From: CAYZJD01 sp964483455
GTDB lineage: Bacteria; Acidobacteriota; Terriglobia; Bryobacterales; Bryobacteraceae
DNA: 64,000 nt
NCBI GenBank assembly: GCA_964483455.1
Contig: CAZACK010000011.1
Location: forward strand, 1-64,000
Direction: 5' to 3'
A model generated the notes under the pieces. That model saw only the letters and a program-made list of their open reading frames with translations, searched no databases and was not told where the DNA came from. The translations under genes were made by a program, and so were the position numbers. Below, one piece after another: positions 17,565-28,901 of the stretch. Numbering within the stretch: position 1 is the stretch's first letter; every line of letters starts with the position of its first letter.

Positions 17565-19403
17565 ATGCGAGGATACCGTCGAGTCTCACTACTGCTCCTC
17601 GCGCTCCTGCCAGCGGCGGTGTGCCGCCCGCCCGAAGCCGGACCCGTCATCGAATACCGCAACCTGAGGCCCGGCGTGCGCTTCACCGGCACCAAATCGT
17701 GCATCGGCTGCCACCAGCGCATCTACCAGGACTTTCGGCGGACCGGCATGGGCATCTCCGCCGACGTCGCGAACACCAAGGCGGAACTGGCCCGCGTCCC
17801 CAAACCCATCACCGTCTTCAGCGAGAAGTTCAACAAGTACTTCGCGGTGTTCCAAAAGGACGGCGAACTCTACCAGAGCATCTACGAGAAGGATGCCGCC
17901 GGCAACGAAATCTACCGGGTCACCCACAAGCTGGATTACGTGATCGGCGCCGGCAAGGTGGGCCACACCTACGTCGTCCGGCGCGGCGACTACTTGTTCG
18001 AGGCGCCCCTCTCCTTTTACAGCGAGACGAAGAAGTGGGACTTGTCGCCCGGCTACGATCTGGCGGACCACGGCTTCACCCGCCCGATCCTCGAAGGTTG
18101 CGCCATCTGTCATACCGGGATGCCGCAGGCGGTCGCGGACGGAATCGGCTTGTACCGGAACCCCCCGTTTCAGGATATTTCCGTCGGTTGCGAGGACTGC
18201 CACGGCCCGGGTGAGCTTCACGTCGAAGAACGGATCAAGAAGATCAACCCCAAGGTGGACACCTCCACCGTGAATCCGGCGAGGCTGCCCGGCCATCTGG
18301 CGGACGACATCTGCATGTTCTGCCACCAGGGCGGCGACACCCGGGTGCTCCAGCCCGGCAAGAAGTACACGGACTTCCTCGCCGGGATGCCGCTCCATGA
18401 AGTGGTCGCGGTGTTCAAGGTTCCGCTCAAGCTCGAACAGCGCGCCGAGGCGGACCGCATGGAAGCGATGCCGCCCGTGCGGGGCGGTTTGTCCCAGCCG
18501 AGCTGGTGGAAGAACACCGCCATGAAGCTCAGCAAGTGTTACGAGGCAAGCGGCGGAAGGCTGCGGTGCATGACCTGCCACAACGGCCATTACGTGCCCG
18601 GCAAGGCGCAGGCCGCCTCGTACTACCGCGGGAAGTGCCTGGAATGCCACGCGCTATCGAGCCGGCGAGCACCCGCGGCGGCCGGCGCCGCGGCGAAGAA
18701 GGCCCCGGGCTGCGCCCTGCCGTTGCGCAAGCGGCTGCCGGCGAACGATTGCGCCGGCTGCCACATGCCGAAGCGCTTGATCGCCGGCATCGCGCACTCG
18801 GATTCGACTAACCACCGCATCGTGAGGCGCGCCGGCCAGCCCCTGCCGGACGCCGCCTTCGGCGGGACCACGCCGGATCTCCCTGACTTGGTCTACGTCA
18901 ACCGACCGGTGGGCGCCCAGACGGCCCCGCTCTCGCCCGAGACGAAGCTTGTCGCGTACGGCGAACTGCTGGAGAAGCGTCCGGAATTCCAATCGAGCTA
19001 CCTCGAGGCGCTCGACGAATTAACCCGCAAGGAACCGCGGAATCCGCTCGGACTCGCCGCGCTTGGCCGCAAGGCGCTTCTGGACCAGAACCCGGTGCGC
19101 GCCATCGAGTTCCTGTCCATGGCGGTGGAAGCGGGCTACCAGCCGCCCACCACCTACCGCGACCTCGGAGAGGGGCTCGCCCTCAGCGGCCGGCTGGCGG
19201 AGTCGGCTGATGTGCTCGAGCAAGCAGTCACGCTGTACCCTTATTCACCCGTGCTGTCGAAGTCGCTCGCCCATCGCTACATTCTGCTGAAGCGCTACCC
19301 GCGCGCGCACTACGTCATGAAGCGCCACCTCGACACGTTTCCGGAAGATACCTTTGTGCGGGACCTGCTGCGAAAGGTGGAATCCGGCGGGCCGGCCAAA
19401 TGA
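17565..19403 (+). CDS. Exported heptahaem cytochrome c with C-terminal TPR-like region
   Basis: The 612-residue protein has a signal peptide (MRGYRRVSLLLLALLPAAVC). Seven CxxCH haem sites follow: CIGCH (about 46), CAICH (179), CEDCH (208), CMFCH (250), CMTCH (335), CLECH (358) and CAGCH (395). Residues about 460-605 carry TPR-like helices (LGLAALGRKALLDQNPVRAIEFL, YRDLGEGLALSGRLAESADVLEQA). This layout matches periplasmic multihaem-TPR proteins common in acidobacteria. Electron transfer is expected; partners are not evident, since the neighbours are a fucosidase and a methyltransferase. ATG 17565 fits the signal peptide; an upstream TTG extension is rejected. Confidence 0.88.
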   Translation: MRGYRRVSLLLLALLPAAVCRPPEAGPVIEYRNLRPGVRFTGTKSCIGCHQRIYQDFRRTGMGISADVANTKAELARVPKPITVFSEKFNKYFAVFQKDGELYQSIYEKDAAGNEIYRVTHKLDYVIGAGKVGHTYVVRRGDYLFEAPLSFYSETKKWDLSPGYDLADHGFTRPILEGCAICHTGMPQAVADGIGLYRNPPFQDISVGCEDCHGPGELHVEERIKKINPKVDTSTVNPARLPGHLADDICMFCHQGGDTRVLQPGKKYTDFLAGMPLHEVVAVFKVPLKLEQRAEADRMEAMPPVRGGLSQPSWWKNTAMKLSKCYEASGGRLRCMTCHNGHYVPGKAQAASYYRGKCLECHALSSRRAPAAAGAAAKKAPGCALPLRKRLPANDCAGCHMPKRLIAGIAHSDSTNHRIVRRAGQPLPDAAFGGTTPDLPDLVYVNRPVGAQTAPLSPETKLVAYGELLEKRPEFQSSYLEALDELTRKEPRNPLGLAALGRKALLDQNPVRAIEFLSMAVEAGYQPPTTYRDLGEGLALSGRLAESADVLEQAVTLYPYSPVLSKSLAHRYILLKRYPRAHYVMKRHLDTFPEDTFVRDLLRKVESGGPAK

Positions 19404-19422
19404 GATGATTGGAGCTACCCCG

Positions 19423-20868
19423 ATGAACAACAGAATCTCCGCAATCCTGCTTTGTCTTGCGCTGGCTCTCCCACTGGCAATTGCTCAAGATGACCCGTTC
19501 CAAATGGGTCCTCCCAAGAAATACGAACCCAACTGGTTCTCGATCGGCCGCCACCCGCTTCCGAAGTGGTTCGACGACGCCAAGCTCGGCATTTTCATCC
19601 ACTGGGGCCTGTACTCCGTCCCGGCGTGGGCGCCGCCCACCGGCGAGTTGGGCAAGGTGGACTTCAAACAGTGGTTCACCCGGAACCCGTACGCCGAGTG
19701 GTACCTGAACACCATGAAGATCAAGGAATCGCCCACGTGGAAGCACCACGTCGAGACGTACGGTGAGACCTTCGATTACCTGCAATTCGCCGAGACTTTC
19801 AACAAGGAAGCCCGGAAGTGGAAGCCCGAGGAATGGGCCGCGCTGTTCAAGGAAGCCGGAGCGAAGTACGCGGTCCTCACCACGAAGCACCACGACGGCT
19901 TCACGCTCTGGCCGAGCCGCGTGCCGAACCCGCATCGCAAGCCGGAGCATACCGGCACGGAGCGCGACCTGGTCGGCGAACTGAGCCAGGCCGTCCGCGC
20001 CCAGGGCCTGAAGATGGGCCTGTATTACTCCGGCGGCCTGGACTGGAGCTTCGTCGGAACGCCGATCGTGACCTTCATGGACCTGATGAAGACCGTCCCG
20101 CAGAGCGAGGAATACGCCCGGTACGCCGACGCCCACTGGCGCGAATTGATCGAGCGCTACCAGCCCGCCGTTCTCTGGAATGACATCAACTATCCCAAGA
20201 AGGGCGACCTCCTGAACATCTTCGCCGACTACTACACCAAGTACCCGGACGGCCTGATCAACAACCGGTTCGGGGTCGCGTTCGCCGACTTCACCACACC
20301 CGAGTACGCCAAGTACGACAGGATCACCGAGAAGAAGTGGGAGTCCTGCCGCGGCCTCGGCTTCTCGTTCGGTTACAACCGGGCGGAAGGGCCGGAGCAC
20401 GTGCTGTCGGCGGACAAGCTGATCGACATGCTGGTGGACATCGTGAGCAAGAACGGCAACCTCCTGCTGAACATCGGCCCGAAGCCGGACGGCTCGATCT
20501 CCGAGTTGCAGGTGGACCGGCTGAAGGCCCTCGGGAAGTGGCTGGCGCAGAACGGCGACGCCATCTACGAGACGCGTCCCTGGGTCCGGCCGAGCGCGAA
20601 GACCGCCGACGGCGGGGAAGTGCGTTTCACGAAGAAGGGCGACGCCGTCTACGTGATTCTGCTCGACAAGCCGAAGAGCGCCCAGGTCACGATTCAGTCG
20701 CTGCTCGCTTCCGACAAGATGACGGTCGCGCTCCTCGGCTCGTCCGGCGCCTTGCAGTGGTCGCAACAAGGCAGGGACCTTGCCGTCACGCTGCCGTCCG
20801 CCCTGCCTGGAGACCACGCCTGGGCGCTGAAGATGACGCCGGCTCCATGGCAGGTGGTGAAGGAGTAG
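19423..20868 (+). CDS. Exported GH29 alpha-L-fucosidase
   Basis: The 481-residue protein has a signal peptide (MNNRISAILLCLALALPLAIA) and the GH29 catalytic barrel: WFDDAKLGIFIHWGLYSVPAW, YAVLTTKHHDGFTLWPS, GLKMGLYYSGGLDWSF, and AVLWNDINYP, where the Asp aligns with the nucleophile Asp224 of Thermotoga alpha-fucosidase. Later come NGNLLLNIGPKPDGSI and a beta-rich C-terminal domain. It should release L-fucose from plant or host glycans in the periplasm or outside the cell. It starts 19 nt after the cytochrome gene, possibly in one transcript. Confidence 0.93.
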   Translation: MNNRISAILLCLALALPLAIAQDDPFQMGPPKKYEPNWFSIGRHPLPKWFDDAKLGIFIHWGLYSVPAWAPPTGELGKVDFKQWFTRNPYAEWYLNTMKIKESPTWKHHVETYGETFDYLQFAETFNKEARKWKPEEWAALFKEAGAKYAVLTTKHHDGFTLWPSRVPNPHRKPEHTGTERDLVGELSQAVRAQGLKMGLYYSGGLDWSFVGTPIVTFMDLMKTVPQSEEYARYADAHWRELIERYQPAVLWNDINYPKKGDLLNIFADYYTKYPDGLINNRFGVAFADFTTPEYAKYDRITEKKWESCRGLGFSFGYNRAEGPEHVLSADKLIDMLVDIVSKNGNLLLNIGPKPDGSISELQVDRLKALGKWLAQNGDAIYETRPWVRPSAKTADGGEVRFTKKGDAVYVILLDKPKSAQVTIQSLLASDKMTVALLGSSGALQWSQQGRDLAVTLPSALPGDHAWALKMTPAPWQVVKE

Positions 20869-20872
20869 GCAC

Positions 20873-21763
20873 TCACGACACCAAGGCGTGGGCCACTCTC
20901 CCGGCCACCCGATCGAAGCTCAGTATCTCGTACTGCGATGGATCGGACAAGATCCGGGCCACTAGCGCGACGTGCATGGCGTGACCGGCCCGCTCCGCGA
21001 TCACATGACCGAGCAGAGGCCGTCCGATCAAGGCCAGGTCGCCGATCAGGTCCAAAGCCTTGTGGCGGCAGCATTCATCGCGGAACCGGAGACCTTCCGG
21101 ATTCATCACGCCGCCGCTGTCAAAGCAGACCGCGTTGTCGAGCGAAGCTCCGCGGATCAGGCCCATGTCTCGCATTGCGTCCAGTTCGTGAGCGAAACCG
21201 AAGGTCCTGGCGGCGGCGATCTCGGCGGCGTAGCGCTCCGGCGTCACTTCCATCTCGATCACCTGGCGGCCCACCATCGGGTGATCGAAGAAGATGTCGC
21301 AGGTGAGCGCGAAGGCGTCCGCCGGCACGATGGAGATGCGCTTGTCCCGGTCCTCGATCATCACCGGCCGCTTGATCCGCAGAAAACGGCGGCGCCGCCG
21401 GTACTGCTTCCGGCCAGCCCGTTCCAGCATCTTTACGAACGGCAGGCCGCTGCCGTCAAGGATCGGGACCTCAAGGTTGTCGATCTCCACGTGCGCGTTG
21501 TCGATCCCCATGCTGTGCAAAACGCTGAGCAGGTGTTCGGTGGTGGAGATCAGCACGCCCTGCTTCATCAGGCTGGTGGCGTAACTGACGCGCGCCACAT
21601 ACCGCCAGTTGGCCGGGATCTCGAAGCGGTCCAGATCGGTTCGCACGAACACGATGCCCGTCGCCGGTGGCGCGGGAACGATCCGGATCGAGACTGGGAC
21701 GCCGCTGTGGAGACCGATCCCGGAGGTTTCTACGGGATGCTGGATTGTGGTTTCGAATCTCAA
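20873..21763 (-). CDS. lpxC: UDP-3-O-acyl-N-acetylglucosamine deacetylase LpxC
   Basis: The 296-residue protein has the LpxC signatures: GIGLHSGVPV near the N-terminus, STTEHLLSVLHSMGIDNAHVEID (zinc His), PILDGSGLPFV, and CRHKALDLIGDLALIGRPLLGHVIAERAGHAMH. The last supplies the remaining zinc His/Asp (HKxxDxxGD) and the catalytic His (GHxxAERAGH). LpxC performs the committed step of lipid A synthesis in the cytoplasm, which indicates an outer membrane. The start is TTG 21763, supported by GGAGG 5 nt upstream. The gene is divergent from polA. Confidence 0.97.
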   Translation of the reverse strand: MRFETTIQHPVETSGIGLHSGVPVSIRIVPAPPATGIVFVRTDLDRFEIPANWRYVARVSYATSLMKQGVLISTTEHLLSVLHSMGIDNAHVEIDNLEVPILDGSGLPFVKMLERAGRKQYRRRRRFLRIKRPVMIEDRDKRISIVPADAFALTCDIFFDHPMVGRQVIEMEVTPERYAAEIAAARTFGFAHELDAMRDMGLIRGASLDNAVCFDSGGVMNPEGLRFRDECCRHKALDLIGDLALIGRPLLGHVIAERAGHAMHVALVARILSDPSQYEILSFDRVAGRVAHALVS

Positions 21764-21825
21764 GCGAACCTCCGCGAATCCGGCGCGGCGAAGTTAACTA
21801 AGCAATTCGTCTACCAGGACAACTA

Positions 21826-21846
21826 TCTGTATTTATAATGGTTTGA
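21826..21846. promoter_or_regulatory. AT-rich putative promoter zone between divergent lpxC and polA
   Basis: The 171-bp gap between lpxC and polA contains an AT-rich island in otherwise GC-rich DNA, with a perfect TATAAT on the plus strand (21834-21839) and TATAAA on the minus strand over nearly the same bases (21837-21832). I found no good -35 box at standard spacing for either direction, so this is only a candidate. Confidence 0.35.
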
Positions 21847-21934
21847 AAAATGCTAACTGTGTCGTTCCGGCCACACTTTGCCCGTGTGCCGTGGCAAAAA
21901 CGATCTTCCCGCGCCTGAAGTATCATGAGGGAGC

Positions 21935-24502
<2,568 letters not shown>

Positions 24503-24548
24503 GCCGCCGGTCCATGTTATAGAATGTTGGCCGGTCTCAGGGACGCTC

Positions 24549-25376
24549 ATGGACCGCGAACAATGTCTGAAGCGACTCCGTGAAGCGGTGGCCGCCGGGC
24601 GGCCCATCATCGGCGCCGGCGCCGGCACGGGGATCTCGGCCAAGTGCGCCGAAGAAGGCGGCGCGGACCTCATCATCATTTACAACTCCGGCCGCTATCG
24701 CATGGCGGGCCGCGGCTCGCTGGCCGGATTGCTGCCTTACGGCGACGCCAACGCCATCGTCGTGGACATGGCGCGCGAGGTCCTCCCGGTGGTGCGAAAT
24801 ACGCCGGTGCTGGCCGGCGTTTGCGGCACCGATCCCTTCCGTCTCATGGACGTCTTCTTGAACGAACTGAAGGCGATCGGCTTCTCCGGCGTGCAGAATT
24901 TTCCGACCGTCGGGCTGTTCGACGGCGTTTTCCGCGCCAACCTCGAAGAAACCGGCATGGGGTACGGCCTGGAAGTGGAGATGATCGCCCACGCCGCGCG
25001 ACTCGGCCTGCTGACCTGCCCGTACGTGTTCAACGAGGATGAAGCGAGGCGGATGGCGGAGGCCGGCGCCGACGTGATCGTGGCCCACATGGGACTCACC
25101 ACCAAGGGAACCATCGGCGCGCGAACGGCCATCACGCTGGACGACGCGGTCGGCCGCACGCAGGCCATGCGCGACGCGGCTGTTGCTGTCAGGCCGGCGG
25201 TTCTCGTGCTCTGCCACGGCGGCCCGATCGCCGAGCCCGAAGACGCGGCTTACGTGCTCAGCCTCACGCGCGGGGTCGATGGCTTTTTCGGGGCCTCGAG
25301 CATGGAACGTCTGCCCACCGAGCGCGCCATCACCGAGCAGGTGAGACAATTCAAGAGAATTCCGATTCGGCGGTAA
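24549..25376 (+). CDS. TIM-barrel 'phosphoenolpyruvate hydrolase family' protein (Tm-1 C-terminal domain homologue)
   Basis: The 275-residue protein has GAGAGTGISAKCAEEGGADLIIIYNSGRYRM, PVLAGVCGTDPFRLMDVFL, GFSGVQNFPTVGLFDG, AGADVIVAHMGLTTKG and GFFGASSMERLPTE. It fits the TIM-barrel signal-transduction/PEP hydrolase-like family that forms the C-terminal half of the plant Tm-1 protein. The enzymatic reaction is not established. It is followed by a cupin (14 nt) and by a gene for the Tm-1 N-terminal-type domain, so the three form an apparent operon. Confidence 0.85.
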   Translation: MDREQCLKRLREAVAAGRPIIGAGAGTGISAKCAEEGGADLIIIYNSGRYRMAGRGSLAGLLPYGDANAIVVDMAREVLPVVRNTPVLAGVCGTDPFRLMDVFLNELKAIGFSGVQNFPTVGLFDGVFRANLEETGMGYGLEVEMIAHAARLGLLTCPYVFNEDEARRMAEAGADVIVAHMGLTTKGTIGARTAITLDDAVGRTQAMRDAAVAVRPAVLVLCHGGPIAEPEDAAYVLSLTRGVDGFFGASSMERLPTERAITEQVRQFKRIPIRR

Positions 25377-25390
25377 GACAAGGAGGGGCG

Positions 25391-25816
25391 ATGCCCGAGC
25401 TTCCAGGAGCGCGCTTTGTGAGACCCGCGGACGTTGAGACGCAGGTCTTCGACTGGGGAACCATCAAGTGGCTGAGCGAGCCGCGCGTTACGGGCGCCGA
25501 GCGTTTCAGCGCCGGTGTGGTGATGCTCGAGCCCGGCAAGGGTCATGCGCGCCATAACCACCCGGGCGTCGACGAAATCCTCTACGTCGTGTCGGGGCAG
25601 GGGAACCAGATGATCGACACCGGCGGCGAGCAATGGACCCCAATCTCGGCCGGCGACCTGGTGCACATCCCGCCGGATGTGTTCCACTCGACCATCAACA
25701 CCGGCTGGGAACCTCTGAAGATGGTTGCCGTCTACTCTCCTCCCGGGCCGGAGGCGTTTCTGCGCGCGCTGCCCGACTGCGAGGTCGTGCCGGCGGGCGA
25801 GATCCCCTCGCGCTAG
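25391..25816 (+). CDS. Small cupin-domain protein
   Basis: The 141-residue single-domain cupin has motif 1 PGKGHARHNHPGVDEILYVVSGQG (metal-binding His, His and Glu) and motif 2 GDLVHIPPDVFHSTINTGW. AAGGAGGGGCG precedes ATG 25391. It probably binds a divalent metal. Its place between the two Tm-1-type genes suggests a role with them, but the substrate is unknown. Confidence 0.85.
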   Translation: MPELPGARFVRPADVETQVFDWGTIKWLSEPRVTGAERFSAGVVMLEPGKGHARHNHPGVDEILYVVSGQGNQMIDTGGEQWTPISAGDLVHIPPDVFHSTINTGWEPLKMVAVYSPPGPEAFLRALPDCEVVPAGEIPSR

Positions 25817-25869
25817 CGAGATACGTCACCGGACCGCTTGCTGACGCGCGCGGCTCGGTCAAACACTAG

Positions 25870-27081
25870 ATGAGCCGCAGAACCGTCGCCATCCTCGGCA
25901 CTCTCGACACCAAAGGTGACGAGCTGCGATTCGTCCGCGACCTGATCGCCGCCGCCGGCCTCAGTACGCTGGTGATCGACGCCGGCGCGCTCGGCGAGCC
26001 GGCGTTCTCCCCCGATGTGTCGCGCGAGGAACTGGCGGCTGCGGGCGGCGCCGAGTTCAGCCGGCTGTTCGCCGAAAGGGACCGTGGGCGGAGTGTCCAG
26101 GCGATGGCCGCCGGAGCGGCGGCGCTGGTTCGCCGCCTGTTCGAGGAAGGGCGCGTCCACGGGATCATTTCGCTCGGCGGGTCGGCCGGCTCGACCATCG
26201 GAACCGCGGCCATGCGCGCGCTGCCGGTGGGCGTGCCCAAGCTGATGGTGTCCACCCTCGCTTCGGGCGACACTCGTCCCTACGTCGGCACTCGCGACGT
26301 CACGATGATGTATCCGGTCGTGGACATCGCCGGGCTGAATGTCATCTCACGGCGGATTCTGTCGAACGCCGCGGCGGCGATCGTTGGGATGGTGGCGCAG
26401 CCGCCGGAGCGGGCGGCGGAGGAGCGCCCGTTGATCGGCGCCACCATGTTCGGCGTCACCACGCCATGCGTCAACCTGGCGCGCGCGCTGATCGAGCAGA
26501 GCGGCTACGAGGTCCTCGTGTTCCACGCGACCGGAACCGGCGGCCAGGCGATGGAAGGCTTAATCGCCGGCGGGTTCTTTCGCGGTGTCCTCGACGTCAC
26601 CACCACCGAGCTTGCCGACGAGTTGGTCGGCGGAATCCTCAGCGCCGGCCCTCACCGGCTGGAAGCGGCCGGCACGAAGGGAGTGCCCCAGGTTGTCTGT
26701 CCGGGCGCCATCGACATGGTCAACTTCGGTCCGATGGACGCAGTGCCCGAGAAGTTCAAAGGCCGCAAGCTCCACATGCACAATCCGACCGTGACGCTGA
26801 TGCGGACGACACCGGAGGAGTGCGCCGAACTGGGCCGTATCACCGCCGAAAAGCTGAACCGCGGCCGGGGCCCGGCGGCGGTGGCCGTGCCTCTCCGCGG
26901 CGTATCGGCGATCGATATTGAGGGCGGACCCTTCTATTCGCCAGAGGCTCTCGATGCCTACCGCGGCGCGCTCCGGGCGAGTCTCGATGCTCGTATTCCG
27001 CTGATCGAGGTGGACGCCCACATCAACGACGACGCCTTCGCACACCGGGCTGCCGCGCTGCTTCTGGAGATGTTGTCCTAG
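25870..27081 (+). CDS. UPF0261 / Tm-1-like ATP-binding domain protein
   Basis: The 403-residue protein shows the UPF0261 (Tm-1-like ATP-binding) pattern: VAILGTLDTKGDELRFVRDLI, IISLGGSAGSTIGTAAMRALPVGVPKLMVSTLASGDTRPYVG, MMYPVVDIAGLN, LIGATMFGVTTPCV, LVFHATGTGGQAMEGLI and QVVCPGAIDMVNFGPMDAVP. In plants this domain is fused ahead of the TIM barrel in the viral resistance protein Tm-1. Here the two halves are separate genes in reversed order. Bacterial function is unknown. Confidence 0.87.
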   Translation: MSRRTVAILGTLDTKGDELRFVRDLIAAAGLSTLVIDAGALGEPAFSPDVSREELAAAGGAEFSRLFAERDRGRSVQAMAAGAAALVRRLFEEGRVHGIISLGGSAGSTIGTAAMRALPVGVPKLMVSTLASGDTRPYVGTRDVTMMYPVVDIAGLNVISRRILSNAAAAIVGMVAQPPERAAEERPLIGATMFGVTTPCVNLARALIEQSGYEVLVFHATGTGGQAMEGLIAGGFFRGVLDVTTTELADELVGGILSAGPHRLEAAGTKGVPQVVCPGAIDMVNFGPMDAVPEKFKGRKLHMHNPTVTLMRTTPEECAELGRITAEKLNRGRGPAAVAVPLRGVSAIDIEGGPFYSPEALDAYRGALRASLDARIPLIEVDAHINDDAFAHRAAALLLEMLS

Positions 27082-27193
27082 TGCCTGGTTGCGGAAGAAG
27101 ACGTTCCATGCCGCCGGCGGAGGGCATAAAAGGAACTAGTAAGCCGCCGATGATGGGAAGGACTTGTCCTCGTTCACCGGCGTCTATCGGCGT

Positions 27194-28417
27194 TCAGCGG
27201 CGGATACTTTGCATTTCGACGACCAGCCGCGCGGTTTCCCGCGCGATCAGCAGTTCCTCGTTCGTCGGGATCACCCACAGCCTGGTGCGGGCGTTCGCGG
27301 CCGAGATCTCGGCTTCCACTCCGACGGCGGCTTCGTTGCGACGCGGATCGATCACGATGCCCAGCGCCTCGAGTGATTCGCCGCAGCGGCGGCGGATATC
27401 GGGCGCGTTCTCGCCGATGCCGCCGGTGAAGATCACCGCATCGGCGCCGTTGAGCGCCGCGAGGTACGCGCCGATGTACTTCTTCACCCTGTAGCAGAAC
27501 ACCTCGATCGCCAGACGCGCCCGGTCCTTGCCCGCTTCCATCTCCGCCAGAAGTTCGCGAACATCGTTGCTGATCCCCGACAGGCCGAGCAGCCCGCAGC
27601 GGTGATTCAACAAGGATGCGCACTGCTCCGGACGTAGCCTCTCGCGGTCCATCAGATACAGCACCGCGGCCGGGTCCACGTCGCCGGCGCGCGTGCCCAT
27701 GAGCAATCCTTCGAGCGGCGTGAACCCCATGCTCGTGTCCACGGCCCGGCCGCGGTCCACCGCGGTCATCGAACAGCCATTTCCCAGATGGCAGGTGATC
27801 AGCCGGAAGTCCTCGGGGCGCGCACGATGAATCTGCGCGAACCGCAGCGTCACGTACCGGTGCGACGTGCCGTGGAATCCGTAGCGGCGGATTCTGTGAT
27901 CTTCGTAGGCATTAAACGGCAGCCCGTAGAAATACGCGTGGCGCGGCAGCGTCTGGTGGAACGCCGTGTCGAACACCGCGACTTGCGGGACGCCGGGAAG
28001 CGTTGCGCGCACGGCGCAGTATCCTTTCAGGTTGTGCGGATTGTGCAGCGGCGCCAGGCTGCTGCACTCCTCGATGCGGCGGACAACTTCGTCCGTCATC
28101 ACCGCCGGCTCGGCGAACAACTCGCCGCCGTGGACGATCCGGTGGCCGACTCCGTCGATTCCTCGCGAGCCGCTGGCCGCCAGCACAAACTCCACCGCCA
28201 GTCCGATGGCCTCCGTGTGGCCGGTCACGGCGTGCCGCCTGCGGATTGACGGTTCCCCGCACACCTCGAAGGTGAACTCCGACTCCTCCGAGCCGATCTT
28301 GTCGACGAACGCCCGCGCCAGGAGGAGGTCTTGACCGTCATCCTGGTCCGCCCCCACGACGTCGATCAACTGAAGCTTGACCGACGAACTGCCGCAGTTC
28401 AGCACCAGGATGGTCAT
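27194..28417 (-). CDS. ackA: Acetate kinase
   Basis: The 407-residue protein has the acetate kinase signatures: ILVLNCGSSSVKLQL at the N-terminus, GHRIVHGGELF, FDTAFHQTLP, RRYGFHGTSHRYV, CHLGNGCSMTAV, SMGFTPLEGLLMGTRAGDVDP and VIFTGGIGENAPDIRRR. It interconverts acetyl phosphate plus ADP with acetate plus ATP. No pta is nearby. ATG 28417 has CGGAG just upstream; a longer frame from 28552 would overlap the preceding gene and is rejected. The start lies 2 nt after that gene's stop, implying co-transcription. Confidence 0.95.
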   Translation of the reverse strand: MTILVLNCGSSSVKLQLIDVVGADQDDGQDLLLARAFVDKIGSEESEFTFEVCGEPSIRRRHAVTGHTEAIGLAVEFVLAASGSRGIDGVGHRIVHGGELFAEPAVMTDEVVRRIEECSSLAPLHNPHNLKGYCAVRATLPGVPQVAVFDTAFHQTLPRHAYFYGLPFNAYEDHRIRRYGFHGTSHRYVTLRFAQIHRARPEDFRLITCHLGNGCSMTAVDRGRAVDTSMGFTPLEGLLMGTRAGDVDPAAVLYLMDRERLRPEQCASLLNHRCGLLGLSGISNDVRELLAEMEAGKDRARLAIEVFCYRVKKYIGAYLAALNGADAVIFTGGIGENAPDIRRRCGESLEALGIVIDPRRNEAAVGVEAEISAANARTRLWVIPTNEELLIARETARLVVEMQSIRR

Positions 28418-28419
28418 GC

Positions 28420-28827
28420 TCACTCCGCGTGGATGGCCCAGGAGCCCGAGTGCTTGCCGGAATTCCACGTGCCGGTCACGACGCGGGAGATGGCGGATCG
28501 GAGCAAGTCCGGAAACGTCGCCGACGAATCCAGATCGCTCTTGGCGGTCCACTCGCCGCTAATCACCCGATTGTCCCGCAGCCGCGCCGCCCAGCTTCCG
28601 CTCCACGACTTCGGCTCCTTGGCCAACGACCAAGTCCCGTAGGCGACCACCGCGCCCTCCTTTCCCACAATCTCCCACGTCCCTGAAGCGGCGCCCGCTT
28701 CTGCACCTGTCCGAGCTGTCCACCTCCCGACAAGCTTCTGCTTGCCGTCCGCGGCGCTCCAGGTGCCGCGCATCGGGCCTTGCTGGGCGAGCAGGCTCAA
28801 GCCGGTCAGGAACATCAAGAATCGCAT
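28420..28827 (-). CDS. Small exported protein with G-x-W repeats
   Basis: The 135-residue protein begins with a signal peptide (MRFLMFLTGLSLLAQQ), and AAAGGAG sits 9 nt before ATG 28827. The mature part contains eight G-x-W triplets (GTWS, GRWT, GTWE, GTWS, GSWA, GEWT, GTWN, GSWA) at fairly regular spacing, which suggests a small repeated beta-strand fold. I recognise no family. It lies directly upstream of ackA (2-nt gap), so the pair is co-transcribed; a functional link is not obvious. Confidence 0.75.
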   Translation of the reverse strand: MRFLMFLTGLSLLAQQGPMRGTWSAADGKQKLVGRWTARTGAEAGAASGTWEIVGKEGAVVAYGTWSLAKEPKSWSGSWAARLRDNRVISGEWTAKSDLDSSATFPDLLRSAISRVVTGTWNSGKHSGSWAIHAE

Positions 28828-28901
28828 GGGGGCTGGCTCCTTTAACTAGAGTACTGCGACCCATACCCTCCCTTGTTCGCGGCTGATGTAGGCTGTCAGG
28901 C

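Noticed and set aside
19315..20817. 500-codon open frame on the minus strand
   Set aside because: Antisense shadow of the fucosidase gene; no family signature, while GH29 motifs are complete on the plus strand.
28423..28552. N-terminal extension of acetate kinase to 28552
   Set aside because: The canonical start ILVLNCGSSS follows ATG 28417 with a Shine-Dalgarno. The extension overlaps the G-x-W gene in another frame.
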